NCBI RefSeq assembly: GCF_020179835.1
Contig: NZ_JAIUDA010000002.1
Coordinates: forward strand, 930,001-994,000
Length of the DNA stretch: 64,000 nucleotides
From: Pantoea sp. alder81
GTDB lineage: Bacteria; Pseudomonadota; Gammaproteobacteria; Enterobacterales; Enterobacteriaceae
Direction of reading: 5' to 3'
The position numbers and the translations under genes were made by a program. The notes under the pieces are model-generated. The model did not search any database. It worked only from the letters and a program-made list of their open reading frames with translations, and was not told the origin of the DNA. Position 1 is the first letter of the stretch. Each line of letters starts with the position of its first letter. Positions 22,096 to 32,631 of this stretch are shown piece after piece.

Positions 22096-23895
22096 TTATT
22101 TGCTGTCTTTACCGACATGCAGAATGGCAAGGAATGCTTCCTGCGGCAGCTCAACGTTGCCGACCTGCTTCATTCGCTTCTTACCGTCTTTCTGCTTCTG
22201 CAACAGTTTTTTCTTACGGCTAACGTCGCCGCCATAGCATTTTGCAATGACGTTTTTACGCAGCTGCTTGACCGTTGAGCGAGCGATAATGTGGTTGCCA
22301 ATCGCCGCCTGAATCGCAATATCGAACTGCTGACGTGGGATCAGTTCTTTCATCTTCTCCACGAGGTCGCGGCCACGATACTGTGAGTTATCACGGTGGG
22401 TAATCAGCGCCAGCGCATCGACACGTTCTGAGTTAATCATCACGTCGACACGCACCATGTCAGAGGTTTGGAAACGTTTGAAGTTATAATCCAGCGATGC
22501 ATAGCCGCGAGACGTCGATTTTAGACGGTCAAAGAAGTCGAGTACCACTTCAGCCATCGGAATTTCATAAGTCAGCGCAACCTGCTTACCGTGGTAAACC
22601 ATGTTGGTCTGCACACCGCGTTTTTCGATACACAGCGTGATCACGTTACCGAGGTACTCTTGCGGCAACAGCATGTGACACTCGGCGATTGGCTCGCGCA
22701 GCTCTTCAATATTGTTCAGTGGCGGCAGCTTTGAAGGACTGTCGACATAAACGGTTTCGCCATTGGTGGTGGCCACTTCATAGACAACCGTCGGCGCGGT
22801 GGTGATCAGATCGAGATCGTATTCACGCTCCAGACGCTCCTGGATGATCTCCATGTGCAGCAGACCAAGGAAGCCAATACGGAAGCCGAATCCCAGCGCC
22901 GTAGAGCTCTCTGGCTCGTAAAACAGTGAGGCATCGTTCAGGCTCAATTTGCCCAGCGCATCACGGAATGCTTCATAGTCATCAGAGCTGATCGGGAACA
23001 AACCGGCATAAACCTGCGGCTTCACTTTCTTAAAGCCTGGCAGCACTTTATCTGCTGGATTGCGTTGCAGCGTCAGGGTATCGCCCACTGGCGCGCCCAT
23101 GATGTCTTTGATCGCACACACCAGCCAGCCTACTTCACCGCAGTTCAGCTCAGTACGATCAACCTGTTTCGGTGTGAAAATGCCCAGACGGTCAGCGTTA
23201 TAAGTCTGACCGGTACTCATCACTTTTACTTTGTCGCCTTTACGCAGCGTACCGTTTTTAATACGGATCAGCGACACAACGCCCAGGTAGTTATCGAACC
23301 ATGAGTCGATGATCAACGCCTGCAGTGGGCCTTCTGGATCACCTTCCGGTGGTGGGATATCACGAACCAGACGCTCAAGCACATCCGGTACGCCTACGCC
23401 GGTTTTCGCCGAGCAGCGCACCGCATCAGCAGCATCAATACCGACGATATCTTCAATCTCTTCCGCCACGCGCTCAGGATCAGCCGCAGGCAAGTCGATT
23501 TTGTTCAGAACCGGTACCACTTCCAGATCCATTTCCATGGCGGTATAGCAGTTCGCCAGCGTCTGTGCTTCAACGCCCTGACCTGCATCAACCACCAGCA
23601 ATGCCCCTTCACAAGCCGCTAATGAGCGGGAAACTTCGTAAGAGAAGTCAACGTGGCCTGGGGTGTCGATAAAATTGAGCTGGTAAGTTTCACCGTCCAG
23701 CGCTTTGTAATCGAGCGTCACGCTCTGCGCTTTAATGGTAATGCCGCGCTCACGTTCCAGATCCATAGAGTCCAGAACCTGCGCCGCCATCTCACGATCG
23801 CTGAGGCCACCACAAATCTGAATCAAGCGGTCAGAGAGCGTTGATTTGCCGTGGTCGATGTGTGCGATGATAGAGAAATTTCGTATGTGCTTCAT
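22096..23895 (-). CDS. lepA: Elongation factor 4 (LepA)
   Basis: Ribosome-dependent GTPase that assists initiation and 30S biogenesis and can back-translocate stalled ribosomes. 599 residues with G1 [11 protein letters not shown]3 DTPGHVDF and G4 NKID in the N-terminal domain, EF-G-like domains II, III and V, and the lysine-rich LepA C-terminal domain ([23 protein letters not shown] region). First gene of the lepAB operon. The 218-bp gap to rseC contains only the rseC terminator that I can identify. Confidence 0.98.
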   Translation of the reverse strand: MKHIRNFSIIAHIDHGKSTLSDRLIQICGGLSDREMAAQVLDSMDLERERGITIKAQSVTLDYKALDGETYQLNFIDTPGHVDFSYEVSRSLAACEGALLVVDAGQGVEAQTLANCYTAMEMDLEVVPVLNKIDLPAADPERVAEEIEDIVGIDAADAVRCSAKTGVGVPDVLERLVRDIPPPEGDPEGPLQALIIDSWFDNYLGVVSLIRIKNGTLRKGDKVKVMSTGQTYNADRLGIFTPKQVDRTELNCGEVGWLVCAIKDIMGAPVGDTLTLQRNPADKVLPGFKKVKPQVYAGLFPISSDDYEAFRDALGKLSLNDASLFYEPESSTALGFGFRIGFLGLLHMEIIQERLEREYDLDLITTAPTVVYEVATTNGETVYVDSPSKLPPLNNIEELREPIAECHMLLPQEYLGNVITLCIEKRGVQTNMVYHGKQVALTYEIPMAEVVLDFFDRLKSTSRGYASLDYNFKRFQTSDMVRVDVMINSERVDALALITHRDNSQYRGRDLVEKMKELIPRQQFDIAIQAAIGNHIIARSTVKQLRKNVIAKCYGGDVSRKKKLLQKQKDGKKRMKQVGNVELPQEAFLAILHVGKDSK

Positions 23896-24080
23896 TTATA
23901 TGAATATCTTCACGTAAAAAATCAGTGGAAAACTTGAGCACAGACACATTCAGGAAAGTGAGCTTTACCCGGAACCCTGTCAGCCTCATTAATGACGACG
24001 CATATTACACTGTTAACGCCGCGCGTTAAAGAATGGAACTGTGGGGAATCGCAACAGAATTCAGCGGGTAAGCTTAAATG

Positions 24081-24102
24081 AAAAAGCCGCGCATTGCGCG
24101 GC
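24081..24102 (-). terminator. Terminator of the rpoE-rseABC operon
   Basis: On the minus strand GCCGCGC-AAT-GCGCGGC is followed by TTTTTC, beginning 12 bp after the rseC stop. Confidence 0.88.
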
Positions 24103-24113
24103 CCTGGCAGGGA

Positions 24114-24578
24114 TCAACCTTCATTTTCCACGCGTATGGCATCGGGCGGTAACGCAACGCTGAGAATGATCGGCTGAAAGGCTTCCCGATGGCCGAACAC
24201 GCCGGAAACACCTTTAGCCACAATAAAGCCACCGATGCCGCCTAACAGCGCACCGCAAGCCGCCGCCAGATCGCTGTGGAACAGCATCTGAAACAGGCCT
24301 GCCACTAAAAACAGACCGAGAAGCGGTGTCATGTAAACCAGCAGCGCTGAACCTAACAGGCTGCTTTCACGGATACCCAACTCGATGCGCTGTCCGGGCT
24401 GCAAAGGCTCCGGGCTGGCAATGGTCATCACATGGGCATTTTTCGGCCCAAGTTGGTTGAGTGCGTGGCTGCCGCAGCCTTTGCGGGCTGAGCAGCTGTT
24501 ACAGGAGGTTTTCGCTTCCGAGTGCAGCGTGGCAATACCTTTATCCCACGCCACCACGGTGGCCCATTCTCTCATCAT
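24114..24578 (-). CDS. rseC: RseC, SoxR-reducing/sigmaE regulatory membrane protein
   Basis: Inner-membrane protein of 154 residues. It has a cytoplasmic N-terminus with a cysteine cluster (CNSCSARKGCGS) that may bind an Fe-S cluster, two TM helices at about 75-95 and 100-120, and a short C-terminal tail. E. coli RseC has a mild positive effect on sigmaE and takes part in SoxR reduction. The start ATG overlaps the rseB stop by 4 bp (ATGA). Confidence 0.94.
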   Translation of the reverse strand: MMREWATVVAWDKGIATLHSEAKTSCNSCSARKGCGSHALNQLGPKNAHVMTIASPEPLQPGQRIELGIRESSLLGSALLVYMTPLLGLFLVAGLFQMLFHSDLAAACGALLGGIGGFIVAKGVSGVFGHREAFQPIILSVALPPDAIRVENEG

Positions 24579-25531
24579 TTTTGTGCACCTGAATCTATGC
24601 TGTCCGCGATACGTTTGGCCGTCGCAGGCGGTAATTCGCCCACCACAGTAATCTCACGATTATCGCGCACTTCTGTCTGCACCGTACGACGCCCAGTGCG
24701 CAATGACTGCGACACACTGCTTTTATCAGCAGGCGTAATGTTGATGGCGAAGCTGAATAAGCCATCGCTATACAGACGGGATTCTACGGTTTTATTCATG
24801 GCCGGCATATCGCGGCGACTTTGCGAAATCAGTGACATACCTGCTGGCAACCAGCCAGGCTGCCAGCTGAGCTGCACTTTATCGCCCGCCGGCAATGACA
24901 GCGTTGGCGGCAGGTTGGCTTTTTCCAGCCCCTGCATCAAATTACGCACGCCTTCATCCACCGCAAAGCTGATGACGCGGAACTGCTCCAGCGTTTCACC
25001 ATCACGGTCCAGCAAATCAATACGCAGCGGCAATTTAGTATCTACATCCAGCCATACGACATAGCTGTAGCGCGTACCATCACGCGACACGATGCGCACC
25101 ACTTCGCACATTTGATCGGCCATGCGCGAACGCCCTACCGGAATAAAATCGTAGGCATCGCCTAGACGAGAGAAGTCAGCAAACATCAATGCAGGCAGCG
25201 CATCAATAATGTGATTGCCCGGTAACGAGAAGGGATCAAGTCCTGGCTCGAAATAACTGATGTCATTACCGCGCTGGATGACTTCACGACGCGGTCCATC
25301 CATCTGCAACAGTTGGGCAAAGATACGATTATCAATGACTGCATGACGATAGCGCAGAGATTCAATGCCAAGACGGGAGACATTGATGTAGGCGAATTCG
25401 TAGTTGAGGTTCTGGCTTGCCTGCTCCATCTGCTGTAACAACGCCCCGGAAGCAGATGTCTGCGCCGGGGCGGTGGAGGACCAAAGCAGGCTGCCTGCCA
25501 GCAGGCTAACGGCACACCAAAGTTGCTTCAT
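24575..25531 (-). CDS. rseB: Sigma-E factor regulatory protein RseB
   Basis: Periplasmic sensor of 318 residues with a signal peptide (cleavage after about residue 23, APA-QT). It binds the periplasmic domain of RseA and shields it from DegS cleavage; lipopolysaccharide displaces it. The two-domain MucB/RseB fold is suggested by the lipoprotein-carrier-like N-terminal part and the C-terminal domain from about 210. It overlaps the rseA stop by one base. Confidence 0.96.
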   Translation of the reverse strand: MKQLWCAVSLLAGSLLWSSTAPAQTSASGALLQQMEQASQNLNYEFAYINVSRLGIESLRYRHAVIDNRIFAQLLQMDGPRREVIQRGNDISYFEPGLDPFSLPGNHIIDALPALMFADFSRLGDAYDFIPVGRSRMADQMCEVVRIVSRDGTRYSYVVWLDVDTKLPLRIDLLDRDGETLEQFRVISFAVDEGVRNLMQGLEKANLPPTLSLPAGDKVQLSWQPGWLPAGMSLISQSRRDMPAMNKTVESRLYSDGLFSFAINITPADKSSVSQSLRTGRRTVQTEVRDNREITVVGELPPATAKRIADSIDSGAQK

Positions 25532-26190
25532 TACTGCTGTTGAGTTCCTAACGATTGATTTCCGGGAACATTAGCTTGCGCCTGCTGAGGATCGTTCTTT
25601 TCATCGAACTGAACCTGATCTGCATGCAGACGGCGTTGCAGCTCATAGTCCTGCAGCATGGCATTCACACGACGACGCTGTTCCTGCACCTGCTGGTTAG
25701 AGCTGTTGGTGTCAAACGCATCAGAAGGGACGCCAAGGCTGACCGGTGAAGCTTTACCCATCATCGGCAGCGTATTGAACGCTGGCGAATCTGAAGATTC
25801 CGTCGCGCTGCCACCAGGCTGAGTATTGTAGTGCTGAACACCCACAATCACCGCCAGCGATACGCAGGCAGCCACACCAATTTGTGCCAGTTGTGCTGTC
25901 CAGGTGCCACCACGGCGCCAGAACGGCATTTTCTCCCAGCGTGATGGCTCAGGCTGCGCTTCAGGAATCAGCGGAGTCACTTTACGCAATGGCTCATTTT
26001 CAATGGCCGCTGCAACACGCGCGGAGATATCAAAATGCAGCACTTCACCCACATCACCTCGTAAGGTGTCGCGGATTAGATGGTAGCTCTCCCAACTTTT
26101 TTGAAGATCTACGTCTTTCGACAACGATCCCAACAGCTCGTTATCGAGAGTTTCACCATCCATTAAAGCGGAAAGTTTTTCTTTCTGCAT
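25531..26190 (-). CDS. rseA: Anti-sigma-E factor RseA
   Basis: Single-pass inner-membrane protein of 219 residues. The cytoplasmic N-terminus (MQKEKLSALMDGE) binds and inhibits RpoE, a TM segment lies at about 100-118, and the periplasmic part binds RseB and is cut by DegS/RseP under envelope stress. The Gln-rich C-terminal tail is typical. Second gene of the operon, 27 bp after rpoE. Confidence 0.97.
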   Translation of the reverse strand: MQKEKLSALMDGETLDNELLGSLSKDVDLQKSWESYHLIRDTLRGDVGEVLHFDISARVAAAIENEPLRKVTPLIPEAQPEPSRWEKMPFWRRGGTWTAQLAQIGVAACVSLAVIVGVQHYNTQPGGSATESSDSPAFNTLPMMGKASPVSLGVPSDAFDTNSSNQQVQEQRRRVNAMLQDYELQRRLHADQVQFDEKNDPQQAQANVPGNQSLGTQQQ

Positions 26191-26217
26191 GCTTTGGTAC
26201 CCTTCCAGTAGCCGTTA

Positions 26218-26796
26218 TCACTGACGTTGGATAAGCGGTTGAACTTTATTATCAATGGCCTCTCGGGCGCGGAAGATACGTGAACGTACTGTACCGACCG
26301 GGCAATCCATGATGACGGCAATCTCTTCGTAACTTAAACCATCCAATTCCCTAAGGGTGATGGCCATACGCAGATCTTCGGGAAGCGCCTCAATGGTCCG
26401 AAAAACAATTTGTTTCAGTTCCTCTGACAACATTAAGTTCTCAGGGTTCGAAATTTCTTTTAACGCACCTGCACTTTCGAAATTTTCTGCGTCGATGGCA
26501 TCCACATCGCTGGATGGCGGACGACGCCCCTGAGCCACCAGATAGTTTTTTGCTGTATTTACCGCAATGCGGTACAGCCATGTATAAAAGGCGCTATCGC
26601 CACGGAAAGATTCCAGTGCGCGATACGCTTTAATGAAAGATTCCTGAACCACATCAGGCACATCGCCTGAAGGGACATAGCGTGAAACCAGGCTCGCCAC
26701 TTTATGCTGGTATCGAATAACCAGTAAATTAAATGACTTTTGATCTCCCTTCTGAACCCGCTCAACGAGAACCTGATCCGTTAACTGCTCGCTCAT
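26218..26796 (-). CDS. rpoE: RNA polymerase sigma factor RpoE
   Basis: ECF sigma factor for the envelope-stress regulon. 192 residues with region 2 (DVVQESFIKAYRALESFRGDSAFYTWLYRIA) and region 4 (LDGLSYEEIAVIMDCPVGTVRSRIFRARE), almost identical to E. coli. The start MSEQLTDQVL at 26796 is preferred; the frame is open 18 codons further upstream. The operon rpoE-rseA-rseB-rseC has its normal order. A consensus sigmaE autoregulatory promoter could not be picked out by eye. Confidence 0.98.
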   Translation of the reverse strand: MSEQLTDQVLVERVQKGDQKSFNLLVIRYQHKVASLVSRYVPSGDVPDVVQESFIKAYRALESFRGDSAFYTWLYRIAVNTAKNYLVAQGRRPPSSDVDAIDAENFESAGALKEISNPENLMLSEELKQIVFRTIEALPEDLRMAITLRELDGLSYEEIAVIMDCPVGTVRSRIFRAREAIDNKVQPLIQRQ

Positions 26797-26825
26797 CCGA
26801 GGTAATGTCTCCCCAAATCTCTTTT

Positions 26826-26945
26826 TTATGCGTAAGTGAACTGCCAGCACATCTCATTGTTCTGAGCAAGCATGCGCTTAGAGTCATATGTTGGCCTGAA
26901 GTTCACCACGACCAGATAATTTCCGTATCGGAACCACGACATCAT
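26826..26945 (-). CDS. rseD: Candidate rpoE leader peptide (RseD-like)
   Basis: A 39-codon ORF begins with two ATGs (26945, 26942) and ends in TAA 29 bp before the rpoE start. It encodes an aromatic- and Val-rich N-terminus (MMSWFRYGNYLVVVNF) and a C-terminus ending WQFTYA. In E. coli a leader peptide, RseD, is encoded in the same place and couples its translation to rpoE. I infer the correspondence from position; the ribosome site here is weak. Confidence 0.5.
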   Translation of the reverse strand: MMSWFRYGNYLVVVNFRPTYDSKRMLAQNNEMCWQFTYA

Positions 26946-27239
26946 TGTTGTTGATTGTCTTTCAGTGTAGCGACTTGCCACGCCGTTGGTGTCTTTTGCG
27001 GCACCGATAATCGCTGGGAGAGTACCCTATGACGCCCTAATTTTCACCTTTATTACCTGAATTTTCAGAGTGTTTGGTATAAAAAACACGATGCGCTCAT
27101 TTTCGGACATAACTTACTGAAATCGCGTGATTATATCGCCTCTCTGGATAATTATACCGCGTGATTTGTTCAAAATACTTCACAGAACCGGCTTCCAGGC
27201 TTATGCTCGGGAAACCTTTTGTTTAGTAAATTAAACACC

Positions 27240-28859
27240 ATGACGTCAATTCCTGATTACCAGTGTGATGTGTTGATTGTGGGCAGCGGTGCAGCAGGCC
27301 TCTCTCTGGCGCTGCGTCTGGCACCCTATTACCAGGTAACTGTGTTAAGCAAAGCCCAGGTTAACGAAGGTTCGACGCTGTATGCTCAGGGCGGCATCGC
27401 CGCGGTGTTTGATGAAACTGACAGCATTGAATCCCATGTTGAAGACACCCTGATTGCTGGCGCCGGCTTGTGTGAACGCGAAACCGTGAGCTTCATCGCC
27501 AGTAATGCACGCCATTGCGTGCAGTGGTTGATTGATAATGGCGTGGCCTTTGACAAAGAACCGCAAAGTGACGGCGAAGCGCGCTACCATCTGACGCGTG
27601 AAGGTGGGCACAGCCATCGTCGGATTCTGCACAGCGCCGATGCCACTGGCCGCGCGGTAGAAACCACGCTGGTAAGCCAGGCGCTGAGCCATCCCAACAT
27701 CCGCATCATTGAACGCACCAACGCCGTTGATTTAATTCTTTCCGACAAACTGGGTCTGCCGGGTCAGCGTCGGGTGGTGGGCGCGTGGATCTGGAACCGT
27801 AATCGCGAGCAGGTGGAAACCTGTCGTGCTCGTGCTGTAGTACTGGCCACCGGCGGTGCGGCAAAGGTGTATCAATACACCACCAACCCGGATGTGGCCT
27901 CAGGCGATGGCATCGCGATGGCATGGCGTGCTGGCTGCCGTGTCGCCAACCTGGAGTTCAATCAGTTCCATCCCACTTGTTTATTCCATCCTCAGGCACA
28001 GAACTTCCTGCTGACGGAAGCGCTGCGCGGTGAAGGCGCATGGCTGCTGCGCCCGGATGGCACCCGCTTTATGCCCGATTTCGATGAGCGCGCCGAGTTA
28101 GCCCCGCGCGATATCGTGGCACGCGCCATCGACCATGAAATGAAGCGTCTGGGTGTCGATTGCATGTATCTGGATATCAGCCACCAGCCAGAAAGCTTTG
28201 TGCGTGCCCATTTCCCAATGATCTACGAGAAATTGCTGACCTTTGGGCTGGATCTGACAAAGCAGCCCATTCCGATCGTGCCTGCCGCGCACTACACCTG
28301 CGGCGGCGTGATGGTGGATCAGCAAGGCCGCACCGATGTTGATGGGCTGTATGCCATTGGCGAAGTGAGTTACACCGGTCTGCACGGCGCCAATCGAATG
28401 GCATCGAATTCACTGCTGGAGTGTCTGGTGTATGGCTGGTCGGCGGCTGAAGACATGATTCGCCGCTTGCCGGAGGTTGCCGCTGTTGATCAACTGCCGG
28501 CCTGGGATGAAAGCCGCGTGGATGATGCGGACGAGCGCGTGGTGATTCAGCATAACTGGCATGAACTGCGTCTGTTCATGTGGGATTACATGGGGATTGT
28601 GCGCACCACCAAACGTCTGCAGCGCGCTCTGCGCAGGATTAATTTACTGCAGCAGGAGATCGATGAGTATTACGCGCATTTCCGTCTCTCCAACAACCTG
28701 CTGGAGCTCCGCAACCTGGTGCAGGTGGCGGAGTTGATGGTGCGCTGTGCGCTGGAACGCAAAGAGAGCCGTGGCCTGCACTATACGCCTGATTTTCCCG
28801 ATCAACTGCCTGAAGCGTTACCAACGCAGCTCCAACCAGATAGCTATCGGAACAGATAA
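27240..28859 (+). CDS. nadB: L-aspartate oxidase
   Basis: FAD enzyme that oxidises aspartate to iminoaspartate, the first step of NAD synthesis. 539 residues with the Rossmann FAD motif [22 protein letters not shown], and the active-site stretches [15 protein letters not shown] and [13 protein letters not shown]. The ATG at 27240 is used; a TTG seven codons earlier keeps the frame open. It is divergent from rpoE. Its 3' end overlaps the convergent trmN by 16 bp. Confidence 0.98.
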   Translation: MTSIPDYQCDVLIVGSGAAGLSLALRLAPYYQVTVLSKAQVNEGSTLYAQGGIAAVFDETDSIESHVEDTLIAGAGLCERETVSFIASNARHCVQWLIDNGVAFDKEPQSDGEARYHLTREGGHSHRRILHSADATGRAVETTLVSQALSHPNIRIIERTNAVDLILSDKLGLPGQRRVVGAWIWNRNREQVETCRARAVVLATGGAAKVYQYTTNPDVASGDGIAMAWRAGCRVANLEFNQFHPTCLFHPQAQNFLLTEALRGEGAWLLRPDGTRFMPDFDERAELAPRDIVARAIDHEMKRLGVDCMYLDISHQPESFVRAHFPMIYEKLLTFGLDLTKQPIPIVPAAHYTCGGVMVDQQGRTDVDGLYAIGEVSYTGLHGANRMASNSLLECLVYGWSAAEDMIRRLPEVAAVDQLPAWDESRVDDADERVVIQHNWHELRLFMWDYMGIVRTTKRLQRALRRINLLQQEIDEYYAHFRLSNNLLELRNLVQVAELMVRCALERKESRGLHYTPDFPDQLPEALPTQLQPDSYRNR

Positions 28860-29593
28860 AAATCACTGACCAGACTCAGCCAGTCGGCCGAGTAACTCTT
28901 ATCTTCATCACGAATGGCGAGACGTTCCTGCAACGTTTCGCCAGCAGTGGGCGAGAAACCTAACACCAAACGATTTGGCGGACGATGCGCATAAGCCGCC
29001 ACGTCGTAGCGATATCGCAGATGCCAGCCTTCAGCCAGCGCCAGCGGAATGAGATTTTCTCCCGCATCCTCGGGCAGCACCACGCAAAAAATTCCCTCTT
29101 CTTCGATTAACTGAGCGGCACAGCGTAATAGCGTAGGGTGATCAAGTGTGGTGGTACTGCGCGCGCTGTCACGCTCTGCGCTGGCTGATGCTGTTCCCGG
29201 CGCAAAAAAAGGCGGGTTGCTGACGATAAGGGAGTAACGCTTTTCCGATTGCTCGCTCCAGCTGACGATATCTTGTTGATGTACCGTGATTCGATCTGCC
29301 CAGGGAGAAGCCTGCACGTTTTCTTCGGCCTGGTTGGCCGCGCTGGCTTCCAACTCGACCGCATCCAGCATCACCTGCTGTGGCGTACGCTGAGCCAGCA
29401 TCAACGCAATCAATCCGCTGCCGCAGCCAATATCCAGAATACGTCGTGCGCCCGCCACCGGCGCCCAGGCACCGAGTAACACGCCATCGGTGCCAACTTT
29501 CATCGCACAGCGGTCATGAGCCACGAAAAATTGCTTAAAGGTAAAACCATCTTTTCTTAACATTGCCCGCGTCTGCGGCTGGTCCTGAGACAT
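28844..29593 (-). CDS. trmN: tRNA1(Val) (adenine(37)-N6)-methyltransferase
   Basis: Rossmann-fold SAM methyltransferase (YfiC/TrmN6) that methylates A37 of tRNA-Val. 249 residues with SAM motif [15 protein letters not shown] and the N6-adenine catalytic motif NPPFF. It is convergent with nadB (16-bp overlap) and divergent from srmB, as in E. coli. Confidence 0.95.
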   Translation of the reverse strand: MSQDQPQTRAMLRKDGFTFKQFFVAHDRCAMKVGTDGVLLGAWAPVAGARRILDIGCGSGLIALMLAQRTPQQVMLDAVELEASAANQAEENVQASPWADRITVHQQDIVSWSEQSEKRYSLIVSNPPFFAPGTASASAERDSARSTTTLDHPTLLRCAAQLIEEEGIFCVVLPEDAGENLIPLALAEGWHLRYRYDVAAYAHRPPNRLVLGFSPTAGETLQERLAIRDEDKSYSADWLSLVSDFYLFR

Positions 29594-29730
29594 ACTTCAC
29601 TACCGTTGAATTATCTACTGCGAGGAGTGTAACGTGGTCGTGAAGGGAATTCACCTTCACCTGCTGCACACAAACAGATGAAGATTATGTCTGTTCTGTC
29701 TATAATCAGCGCCCCAAACTGAGGTAGACC

Positions 29731-31059
29731 ATGACCGTAACCACATTCTCCGAACTCGAACTAGACGAAAGCCTGCTGCAAGCGCTGCAGGAAAAAGGCT
29801 TCACGCGCCCCACTGCCATTCAGGCTGAGACCATTCCTGCCGCGCTGGAAGGCCGTGACGTTCTGGGTTCGGCGCCAACCGGAACGGGGAAAACCGCTGC
29901 TTTTCTGCTGCCCGCTTTACAGCACCTGCTCGACTTCCCGCGCAAAAAATCGGGCCCGCCACGTATTCTGATCCTCACGCCAACCCGCGAACTGGCGATG
30001 CAGGTTGCCGATCACGCACGTGAGTTGGCCAAACATACGCACCTGGATATCGCCACCATCACCGGTGGTGTGGCTTATATGAACCACGCCGAAGTGTTCA
30101 GCGAAAACCAGGACATCGTGGTAGCCACTACCGGTCGCCTGCTGCAGTACATCAAAGAAGAAAACTTTGACTGTCGCGCCGTAGAAACGCTGATTCTGGA
30201 TGAAGCCGACCGCATGGTCGATATGGGCTTCGCACAGGATATCGAAACCATCGCTGCGGAAACCCGCTGGCGTAAACAGACCTTGCTGTTCTCCGCCACG
30301 CTGGAAGGCGAAAACATCAAGGATTTTGCCGAGCGTCTGCTGAACGATCCAGTATCAATTGAAGCGGATCCCAGCAAAAGCGAACGCAAAAAGATTCAGC
30401 AGTGGTTTTATCGTGCTGACAACCTTGAGCACAAAACCAAGCTGTTGGTGCACCTGTTAAAACAGCCTGAAGCCAAGCGCGTGGTTGTCTTTGTGCGTAA
30501 GCGTGAACGTCTGCATGAACTGGTGACCTGGCTGCACGAAGCCGGTATTCGCACCAGCTATCTTGAAGGTGAGATGGTGCAGGTAAACCGCAATGAAGCG
30601 ATTAAGCGTATCAACGAAAATCGCGTCAACGTGATGATTGCGACAGATGTTGCGGCACGCGGTATCGACATTGATGACGTCACTCACGTCATCAACTATG
30701 ACCTGCCACTTACTGCCGATATCTACTTGCACCGTATTGGTCGTACCGCGCGTGCTGGCCGTAAAGGCACAGCGATTTCGCTGGTTGAGGCACATGACCA
30801 TGTGTTACTGGGTAAAATTACCCGTTATATCAACGAGCCGATCAAAGCGCGCATCATTGATGAGTTGCGTCCTGAATCACGGGCACCGAGTGCCAAAGTG
30901 ACGGGTAAACCGTCGAAAAAAGCCCTTGCGAAGCGTCAAGAGCGCAAAGAGAAAGAAGCTGAAAAACCGCGTGTTAAACAACGCCATCGCGACACCAAAA
31001 ATGTCGGTAAACGTCGTAAGGCAAGCGGTAGCAGCACACCAGAGAGCGGTGCAGAATAA
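29731..31059 (+). CDS. srmB: ATP-dependent RNA helicase SrmB
   Basis: DEAD-box helicase for early 50S assembly. 442 residues with Q motif, motif I APTGTGKT, motif II DEAD (in LILDEADRMVDMGF), motif III SAT and motif VI HRIGRTARAGR. The basic C-terminal tail (about 385-442, rich in K and R) is typical of ribosome-assembly helicases. A TATAAT at 29701-29706 could be its -10 element. Confidence 0.97.
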   Translation: MTVTTFSELELDESLLQALQEKGFTRPTAIQAETIPAALEGRDVLGSAPTGTGKTAAFLLPALQHLLDFPRKKSGPPRILILTPTRELAMQVADHARELAKHTHLDIATITGGVAYMNHAEVFSENQDIVVATTGRLLQYIKEENFDCRAVETLILDEADRMVDMGFAQDIETIAAETRWRKQTLLFSATLEGENIKDFAERLLNDPVSIEADPSKSERKKIQQWFYRADNLEHKTKLLVHLLKQPEAKRVVVFVRKRERLHELVTWLHEAGIRTSYLEGEMVQVNRNEAIKRINENRVNVMIATDVAARGIDIDDVTHVINYDLPLTADIYLHRIGRTARAGRKGTAISLVEAHDHVLLGKITRYINEPIKARIIDELRPESRAPSAKVTGKPSKKALAKRQERKEKEAEKPRVKQRHRDTKNVGKRRKASGSSTPESGAE

Positions 31060-31080
31060 ATCAGCATCCACTCAATAAAG

Positions 31081-31104
31081 CGCCTCTGATGAGGCGTTTT
31101 TTTT
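31081..31104 (+). terminator. srmB terminator
   Basis: CGCCTC-TGAT-GAGGCG is followed by eight T, 21 bp past the srmB stop. Confidence 0.9.
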
Positions 31105-31185
31105 GTCTTTAGCTCGTCAAAATAGCGCTTCGGTTATATTTTTCCCGGCAAGGGCCTACTCTGCTATCCCTTACAGAGTGTTTAA

Positions 31186-31222
31186 AAACAAAAAGGCCGC
31201 GCCGAAAGGTATCGGCGCGGCC
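31186..31222 (-). terminator. grcA terminator
   Basis: On the minus strand an 11-bp stem GGCCGCGCCGA/TCGGCGCGGCC is followed by TTTTTGTTTTT, about 35 bp past the grcA stop. Confidence 0.9.
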
Positions 31223-31256
31223 TGTATTGCTGTGTGACTTTTCGTCAGCCGATCAA

Positions 31257-31640
31257 TTACAGACTTTCAGTGAAAGTACGGGTAATCACATCGCGCTGCT
31301 GTTCAGGGGTAAGCGCATTAAAGCGCACCGCATAACCAGAAACACGAATAGTCAGCTGCGGGTATTTTTCCGGATGCTTAACCGCATCTTCTAAGGTTTC
31401 GCGACGCAGCACGTTGACGTTCAGGTGCTGGCCCCCTTCAATACGTACCTCGGGTTTCTGCTCCAGTGGGATTTCGCGGTAAGCAATCTCGCCCAGATCG
31501 CTAATTGCAACGATCTGATCTTCCGTGAAATCGCCTTTTGCACATAGGCAACGGGCTTCCGCTTTCTCATCATCCAGCAACCAGAATGAGTTCAACAGCT
31601 GTGGGTTATTGGCCTGAGTAATTTGAATACCGGTAATCAT
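31257..31640 (-). CDS. grcA: Autonomous glycyl radical cofactor GrcA
   Basis: Spare-part protein that replaces the oxygen-damaged C-terminal glycyl-radical domain of pyruvate formate-lyase. 127 residues, the same as E. coli. The radical glycine is G102 in the motif RVSGYAVRF. The ribosome site GGAGG is well placed. Control by FNR is suggested by the site upstream. Confidence 0.97.
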   Translation of the reverse strand: MITGIQITQANNPQLLNSFWLLDDEKAEARCLCAKGDFTEDQIVAISDLGEIAYREIPLEQKPEVRIEGGQHLNVNVLRRETLEDAVKHPEKYPQLTIRVSGYAVRFNALTPEQQRDVITRTFTESL

Positions 31641-31735
31641 AGTGACCTCCAGGGCTTAAATGCGTGATGTTTTTTATCACGCGGTGTATCCATTGATCTG
31701 ACACATTGATATATCACCGAGGGTTTGCCGCCGTT

Positions 31736-31749
31736 TTGACCTGTATCAA
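31736..31749. promoter_or_regulatory. FNR site and promoter of grcA
   Basis: TTGAC-CTGT-ATCAA differs from the FNR consensus TTGAT-N4-ATCAA at one position. On the minus strand a TATATC at 31709-31714 would be the -10 element, which places the FNR dyad near -41, a class II activation position. A weaker FNR-like half-site, TTGAT, lies at 31706. Confidence 0.7.
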
Positions 31750-31904
31750 TTATGCTGGCCGGCAAAATACGCTTCATCGCTAACAAATTGATTTACAACC
31801 ATTACGCCTGAAAACTTTTTCTGTATTTTTTCAAATTATTTTTACCCTTCTGCTGCCGCGTGCGACACGTTAAGCTAGGCGCAAATTTTTGCAGGGAGTT
31901 AAAG

Positions 31905-32585
31905 ATGGCTGAGAAGCTGACCTGGCACGACGTGCTGGCTGAAGAGAAAGAAAAACCTTACTTCGTCGAAACGTTAAAAGCGGTAGCCAATGAGCGCGCA
32001 GCAGGTGTGACCGTATATCCGCCGCAGAAAGACGTGTTCAATGCCTTTCGTCTGACGGAACTGGGCGACATTAAAGTGGTGATCCTGGGTCAGGATCCCT
32101 ATCACGGCCCAAATCAGGCGCACGGTCTGGCGTTCTCCGTACTTCCTGGTGTGCCCACTCCACCTTCACTGCTGAATATGTACAAAGAATTAGAGAAGGA
32201 TATCGCAGGCTTTACACGTCCACAGCACGGCTTCCTTGAGAGCTGGGCCACACAAGGTGTGATGCTTTTGAACACGGTGCTGACGGTAGAAGCCAGCAAA
32301 GCGCATTCCCACGCGCGATTCGGCTGGGAAACCTTTACGGACAATGTGATTAGCGTAATCAATCAACATCGTGAAGGGGTGATTTTCCTGCTGTGGGGTT
32401 CGCATGCTCAGAAGAAAGGGAGCATTATCGATACCCAGCGTCACCATGTTTTGAAAGCGCCGCACCCCTCTCCGCTTTCTGCCCACCGCGGTTTTTTCGG
32501 CAGCAAACACTTTTCACAAGCCAATGCGCTGTTAAGCCAGTCCGGCCAGACACCGATCGACTGGATGCCTGTTCTGCCGCAGTAA
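31905..32585 (+). CDS. ung: Uracil-DNA glycosylase
   Basis: Family 1 UDG that excises uracil from DNA. 226 residues with the catalytic water-activating loop [16 protein letters not shown] and the minor-groove intercalation loop HPSPLS. The ATG at 31905 with GGGAG upstream is preferred; the frame opens 15 codons earlier. It converges on grpE through a shared terminator. Confidence 0.98.
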   Translation: MAEKLTWHDVLAEEKEKPYFVETLKAVANERAAGVTVYPPQKDVFNAFRLTELGDIKVVILGQDPYHGPNQAHGLAFSVLPGVPTPPSLLNMYKELEKDIAGFTRPQHGFLESWATQGVMLLNTVLTVEASKAHSHARFGWETFTDNVISVINQHREGVIFLLWGSHAQKKGSIIDTQRHHVLKAPHPSPLSAHRGFFGSKHFSQANALLSQSGQTPIDWMPVLPQ

Positions 32586-32586
32586 T

Positions 32587-32615
32587 AAAAACGGCCGCAA
32601 TCAGCGGCCGTTTTT
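32587..32615. terminator. Bidirectional terminator between ung and grpE
   Basis: ACGGCCGC-AATCA-GCGGCCGT is flanked by A- and T-runs on either side. It serves both convergent genes. Confidence 0.88.
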
Positions 32616-32631
32616 GTATTTAGCAAGGCAA

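Noticed and set aside
26946..27239. SigmaE autoregulatory promoter of rpoE
   Set aside because: No GGAACTT-type -35 with a matching -10 could be read on the minus strand; only sigma70-like TATAAT stretches are visible.
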